Position numbers and translations under genes: made by a program. This document shows positions 33,158 to 35,833 of a stretch of DNA of 35,833 bases, in pieces. Each line of letters starts with the position of its first letter. The stretch's first letter is position 1. Source of the DNA: JBBQSN01 sp038213835 (GTDB lineage Bacteria > Actinomycetota > Actinomycetes > Actinomycetales > CAWJMD01). The stretch lies in NCBI GenBank assembly GCA_038213835.1, contig JBBQSN010000008.1, positions 1-35,833 of the forward strand. Direction: 5' to 3'. The notes beneath the pieces are model-generated. The model was not told where the DNA came from and made no database searches. It saw nothing but the letters and a program-made list of their open reading frames with translations.

Positions 33158-34386
33158 CCCAGCCGCTCCCGGACCCGGCAGTCGACCAGCTGTGGCCGGC
33201 GCAGGAGCCGATGACGCACCCGCTTGGTTCACTGCCTCTGGACGCCTACCGCCCGCGGATCCAGGCAGTCGTCGCCAACCACCGGGTGCTTCATCCGCAG
33301 GCGCCCGTCGTGGATGCCCACAACCATCTGGGCCGCTGGCTGACAGGCGACTGGGCGGTCACAGACGTCCCCGAGCTCGTCGATCTGATGGACGAGTGCG
33401 ACGTGCAGGCGGTCGTGAACCTCGACGATGGTCGATGGGGCGCCGAACTGGAGGCCAACCTGGACCGGTACGACCGAGCCCACGAGGGACGCTTCGTCAC
33501 CTTCGCCCACCTCGACTGGTCGGTGTTACGGACCGCTCCGTCACGGTCGTCCGAGCTCCTCGTCGAACAGGTCCACCGGGCCGCTCAGCAGGGTGCGCGC
33601 GGACTGAAGATCTGGAAGGACCTTGGGCTCCTGGTCCGCGATGCAGCCGACGAGCTGGTCCTGCTCGACGACCCGAGACTAAGCGCCGCGCTCGAGACGG
33701 CGGGCGAGCTGGGTCTCCCGGTCGGCGTACACAGCGCCTATCCCGTGGCGTTCTTCGAGTCGCTCGACGCCACGAACGAGCGTCTCGAACAGCTCCTGCG
33801 GTGCCCGGAGTGGGCCTTCCAGGACCGGGACCGGTTCCCGGCGTTCCCGCGGTTGATGGAGGCGCTCGAGACCGCTGTCGCTGACCACCCGGACACACAG
33901 TTCGTGGGCTTCCACGTCGGTTGCTGGGCTGAGAACCTGGACCAGGTCAGGAGGATGCTGGAGACGTATCCCCATTACGCGATCGACGTAGCCGCGCGGC
34001 TCCCCGAGCTCGGCCGCGTCCCGCGGGCGGCCGCCGCGTTGCTTCGCGACTTCGCAGGCCGAGTGCCCTTCGGCACGGACAGCTTCCCGCTGTCTGCGGC
34101 GAGCTTGCACGAGCACTACTGCTTCTTCGAGACCAGCGACGAGTGCTACCAGCTGACCGGCTCCTCACACCTGGACGGCCGGTGGCCGGTCAGCTCACTG
34201 GCCCTGGACCTCAGCACGCTACGCCTGCTCTACGGCGGCTCTGCCAGCCGCCTCATCCCCGGCCTCGCCTCATCCCCGGCCTCACTGCGCCCTGACTCGA
34301 CCGGTGTCGCAGCAGAACCCAAGTACGGCTCGAGCACTGCGCCCGGATTCAGTCTCGTGGGCGGCGTCCAGGCGCGTGGACGGTGA
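33154..34386 (+). CDS. Amidohydrolase-2-type metal hydrolase with altered C-terminus
   Basis: A 410-residue TIM-barrel amidohydrolase. The metal motif is DAHNHLG (His56, His58). A Lys in GLKIWKDLG, His in VGVHSAYPVAF and in GFHVGCWAEN, and the late Asp in VPFGTDSFPLS follow the amidohydrolase order. It may be a sugar-lactone or decarboxylase-type member. The ATG overlaps the GH4 stop, so both were part of one, probably carbohydrate, operon. A perfect 17-bp tandem duplication (34250-34283) shifts the frame. Without it the protein would end GGSASRLIPGLTAP. As it stands, about 34 unrelated residues follow LIPGL. The core is intact, so it may still work. Confidence 0.82.
   Translation: MTQPLPDPAVDQLWPAQEPMTHPLGSLPLDAYRPRIQAVVANHRVLHPQAPVVDAHNHLGRWLTGDWAVTDVPELVDLMDECDVQAVVNLDDGRWGAELEANLDRYDRAHEGRFVTFAHLDWSVLRTAPSRSSELLVEQVHRAAQQGARGLKIWKDLGLLVRDAADELVLLDDPRLSAALETAGELGLPVGVHSAYPVAFFESLDATNERLEQLLRCPEWAFQDRDRFPAFPRLMEALETAVADHPDTQFVGFHVGCWAENLDQVRRMLETYPHYAIDVAARLPELGRVPRAAAALLRDFAGRVPFGTDSFPLSAASLHEHYCFFETSDECYQLTGSSHLDGRWPVSSLALDLSTLRLLYGGSASRLIPGLASSPASLRPDSTGVAAEPKYGSSTAPGFSLVGGVQARGR
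34250..34283. repeat. 17-bp tandem duplication in the amidohydrolase 3' end
   Basis: GCCTCATCCCCGGCCTC is present twice without a gap (34250-34266, 34267-34283). Because 17 is not a multiple of three, the second copy shifts the frame. Removing one copy gives an immediate natural-looking end, CTC-ACT-GCG-CCC-TGA. Confidence 0.93.
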
Positions 34387-34544
34387 AGCGGCGTCCAGCT
34401 CGGCGAGAGGGTGGGCTGCGGCTTTGGAGTCCGCAGGTCGCCATGCCGCTTGGTCCAAGGCAGATGACTTTCGTGTCGGCTGGAGTCGGAGCGGACGCCT
34501 CGCAGCACCGCCACGAGGCCCAATTTCGGCGCAGGCGGGTAGAA

Positions 34545-35173
34545 GTTCGGGCAGAAGTCGGGGTGCACGAAGCGGCACACGCCGGCACCGACATGCCGCT
34601 GACCTGGGCAAACGCGGTGGGCCCCGCGGGGCTCGAACCCGCAACTCTCGGATTAAAAGTCGGACGCACCGTATGTCAGGTGGTGCCGGGCCGGACCGTC
34701 ACGGTGGTGTTCGTGCAGGTCACAGCCACATTCGCGGTCCGGGACGTGTCAGCCGGTGTCATCGCGGCCGGGGTGTGCCGGGTGGTTCGGGAGAAGTTCG
34801 GGCAGAAGTGCGACGGCTCGGGTCGACTCGGTGCGTAATCGGTGCCCGAGTGTGAGCGCGCCATCGGCGACGGTAGGCGGCCCCGGGAGTGCACCCTGTC
34901 CCGGCCACGACGCCGACCGGCTCCCCGGACGCCTCGACCGCCGGCGGCCTGCGGCCCCGGCCGCGCCCGTGGTGTTCGGGCAGGTGAGAGGGACATCGGC
35001 GGTCCGACACCTGTGATCGGGTGATCCCGTGGACGGTGCGAGCTTTTGGGCCACCCACGGTCGATGCGGCCGACCGCGCGGGAGACGGACCCAAGCAACG
35101 ACTTCGGCCCGGTCGGAGCGAAGTCCGTACGCGACCGTGGCTCGGCTGCTTCGGGAGCGGCTCAGGCAGAAGT
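34545..35173 (+). repeat. Cluster of five 14-bp direct repeats (GTTCGGGCAGAAGT type)
   Basis: Copies, all in one orientation: GTTCGGGCAGAAGT at 34545 and 34796; GTTCGTGCAGGTCA at 34709; GTTCGGGCAGGTGA at 34974; GCTCAGGCAGAAGT at 35160. The 34796 and 35160 copies share further sequence on both sides (TTCGGGAG before, GAC after). They surround the tRNA-Lys fragment. They could be integrase arm-type sites, transfer-origin repeats or copies of a decayed element. Confidence 0.65.
34618..34664 (-). other. tRNA-Lys(TTT) 3' fragment, likely attachment-site scar
   Basis: On the minus strand the anticodon loop CTTTTAA (anticodon TTT), the 3' anticodon strand TCCGA, a five-base variable loop, a perfect T-arm (GCGGG-TTCGAGC-CCCGC), the 3' acceptor GGGGCCC and discriminator A are intact. 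The 5' half (acceptor strand, D-arm) is missing, and the 5' anticodon strand has a mismatch (TCCGA in place of TCGGA). No CCA is encoded. The homology runs from the anticodon to the 3' end, as in the tRNA portion that tyrosine integrases use as the core site. It is not a working tRNA. Confidence 0.8.
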
Positions 35174-35212
35174 ATGACGTCTACCTCGCGGGTGCGATCA
35201 TCGAGGTAGTGG

Positions 35213-35833
35213 TACTAGCGCACGCTGGACGCGGGCCTGCACTTCCTGATTCCGTTCATGGACAGGGCCCGGGCGAACGTCGACCTGCGCGAACAGGTCG
35301 TCTCGTTCCCGCCGCAGCCGGTCATCACCTCGGACAACCTCGTCGTGAGAATCGACACCGTCATCTACTTCCAGCCCACGGACCCCAAAGCGGCCACGTA
35401 CGAGATCGCCAACTACATCATGGGCATCGAGGAGCTCACCGTGACGACGCTGCGCAACGTCATCGGCTCGCTCGACCTCGAGCAGACGCTGACCAGCCGC
35501 GACCAGATCAACGGGCAGCTGCGCGGCGTCCTGGACGACGCGACCGGGCGCTGAGGCATCAGGGTCAACCGGGTCGAGCTCAAGGCCATCGACCCGCCGG
35601 CCAGCGTGCAGGACTCGATGGAGAAGCAGATGCGGGCCGAGCGCGACCGGCGCGCGACCATCCTGCACGCCGAGGGCGTCAAGCAGGCGCAGATCCTGAC
35701 CGACGAGGGCGAGAAGCAGGCCGCGATCCTCACCGCCGAGGGCACGGCACAGGCGGCGATCCTCAACGCGCAGGGCGAGTCGCGCGCCATCCTGCAGGTC
35801 TTCGACGCGATCCACCGGGGCAACCCCGACTCC
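35213..35833 (+). pseudogene. SPFH/band-7 (stomatin-like) gene, 5' lost and with an internal stop; runs off the window
   Basis: The frame reads Y-stop-RTLDAGLHFLIPFMDRARANVDLREQ..., where the family has YQRTLDAGLHFLIPF, so TAG (35216-35218) stands in place of CAG. The region before it, including the membrane anchor, is missing or scrambled. The SPFH domain follows (VVSFPPQPVITSDNLVVRIDTVIYFQ, LTVTTLRNVIGSLDLEQTLTSRDQIN). TGA at 35552-35554 replaces an expected TGG (family: TGRWGIRVNRVELK). The same frame continues as GIRVNRVELKAIDPPASVQDSMEKQMRAERDRR and the coiled-coil repeats AEGxxQAxIL to the window end. A plus-strand ATG at 35258 could start a 98-residue piece but is unlikely to be functional. 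Confidence 0.88.

Larger units (their letters stand above)
34387..35212. other. Gene-free stretch with tRNA fragment and direct repeats
   Basis: No frame on either strand shows a family. The stretch holds a 3' half of tRNA-Lys (34618-34664) and five dispersed copies of a 14-bp direct repeat. A longer imperfect repeat links 34708 onward with 34973 onward (GTGTTCG..GCAGGT....ACAT..GCGGTCCG). The content fits the remains of an attachment region. Confidence 0.6.

Noticed and set aside
34304..34855. Plus-strand open frame downstream of the amidohydrolase
   Set aside because: It crosses the antisense of the tRNA fragment and the repeat cluster, and has no family features.

Overview
This is a high-GC window with actinobacterial gene content. 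It has TetR-regulated operons, a four-gene conservon (cvnA-D), a PAC2-family protein and an htdX-fabG4-fadA2 cluster. The best fit is an actinomycete of the Nocardioides type (Propionibacteriales). That placement is an inference from remembered family resemblance, not from a marker gene.

Positions 1-6800: the 5' part of an MFS permease with an apparent frameshift; an Ogt-type alkylguanine-DNA methyltransferase; and a TetR repressor with a perfect palindromic operator at its start codon, translationally coupled to two half-size ABC exporter subunits that form an asymmetric heterodimer. An AlkA-type glycosylase overlaps the operon end from the opposite strand. A small two-helix membrane protein follows.

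Positions 6800-15500: fadA2-fabG4-htdX (thiolase, ketoreductase, hydratase), a minus-strand fatty-acyl operon with a divergent TetR gene; a PaaI-type thioesterase; an aldo/keto reductase followed by a PhyH-type dioxygenase; an SRPBCC-DUF2867 two-domain protein divergent from a third TetR gene, with two phased operator-like repeats between them; and tRNA-Ser(UGA).

Positions 15500-23400: a short beta-rich protein; a cytoplasmic-looking calcium-repeat (TSP3) protein; a DUF1800-DUF1501 pair, the latter with a Tat signal; a TerD-like protein; a PAC2-family protein; and cysK-cysE for cysteine synthesis.

Positions 23500-29300: the conservon cvnA-cvnB-cvnC-cvnD (membrane sensor kinase-like protein, roadblock protein, DUF742 protein, small GTPase), ending at a 20-bp stem hairpin, and a divergent MobA-like nucleotidyltransferase.

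Positions 29300-35833: a decayed island. It holds an intact IS630-family element whose flanks do not match each other, an IS1380-family transposase fragment, a DUF6286-type gene broken by frameshifts and stops, a GH4 glycosidase lacking its NAD-binding half, an amidohydrolase whose C-terminus was changed by a 17-bp tandem duplication, a 3' half of tRNA-Lys (a likely attachment-site scar), a cluster of 14-bp direct repeats, and an SPFH/band-7 gene with a lost 5' end and a nonsense codon. The first 29 kb looks like ordinary chromosome. The last 6.5 kb looks like the edge of an integrated element that has been eroded.
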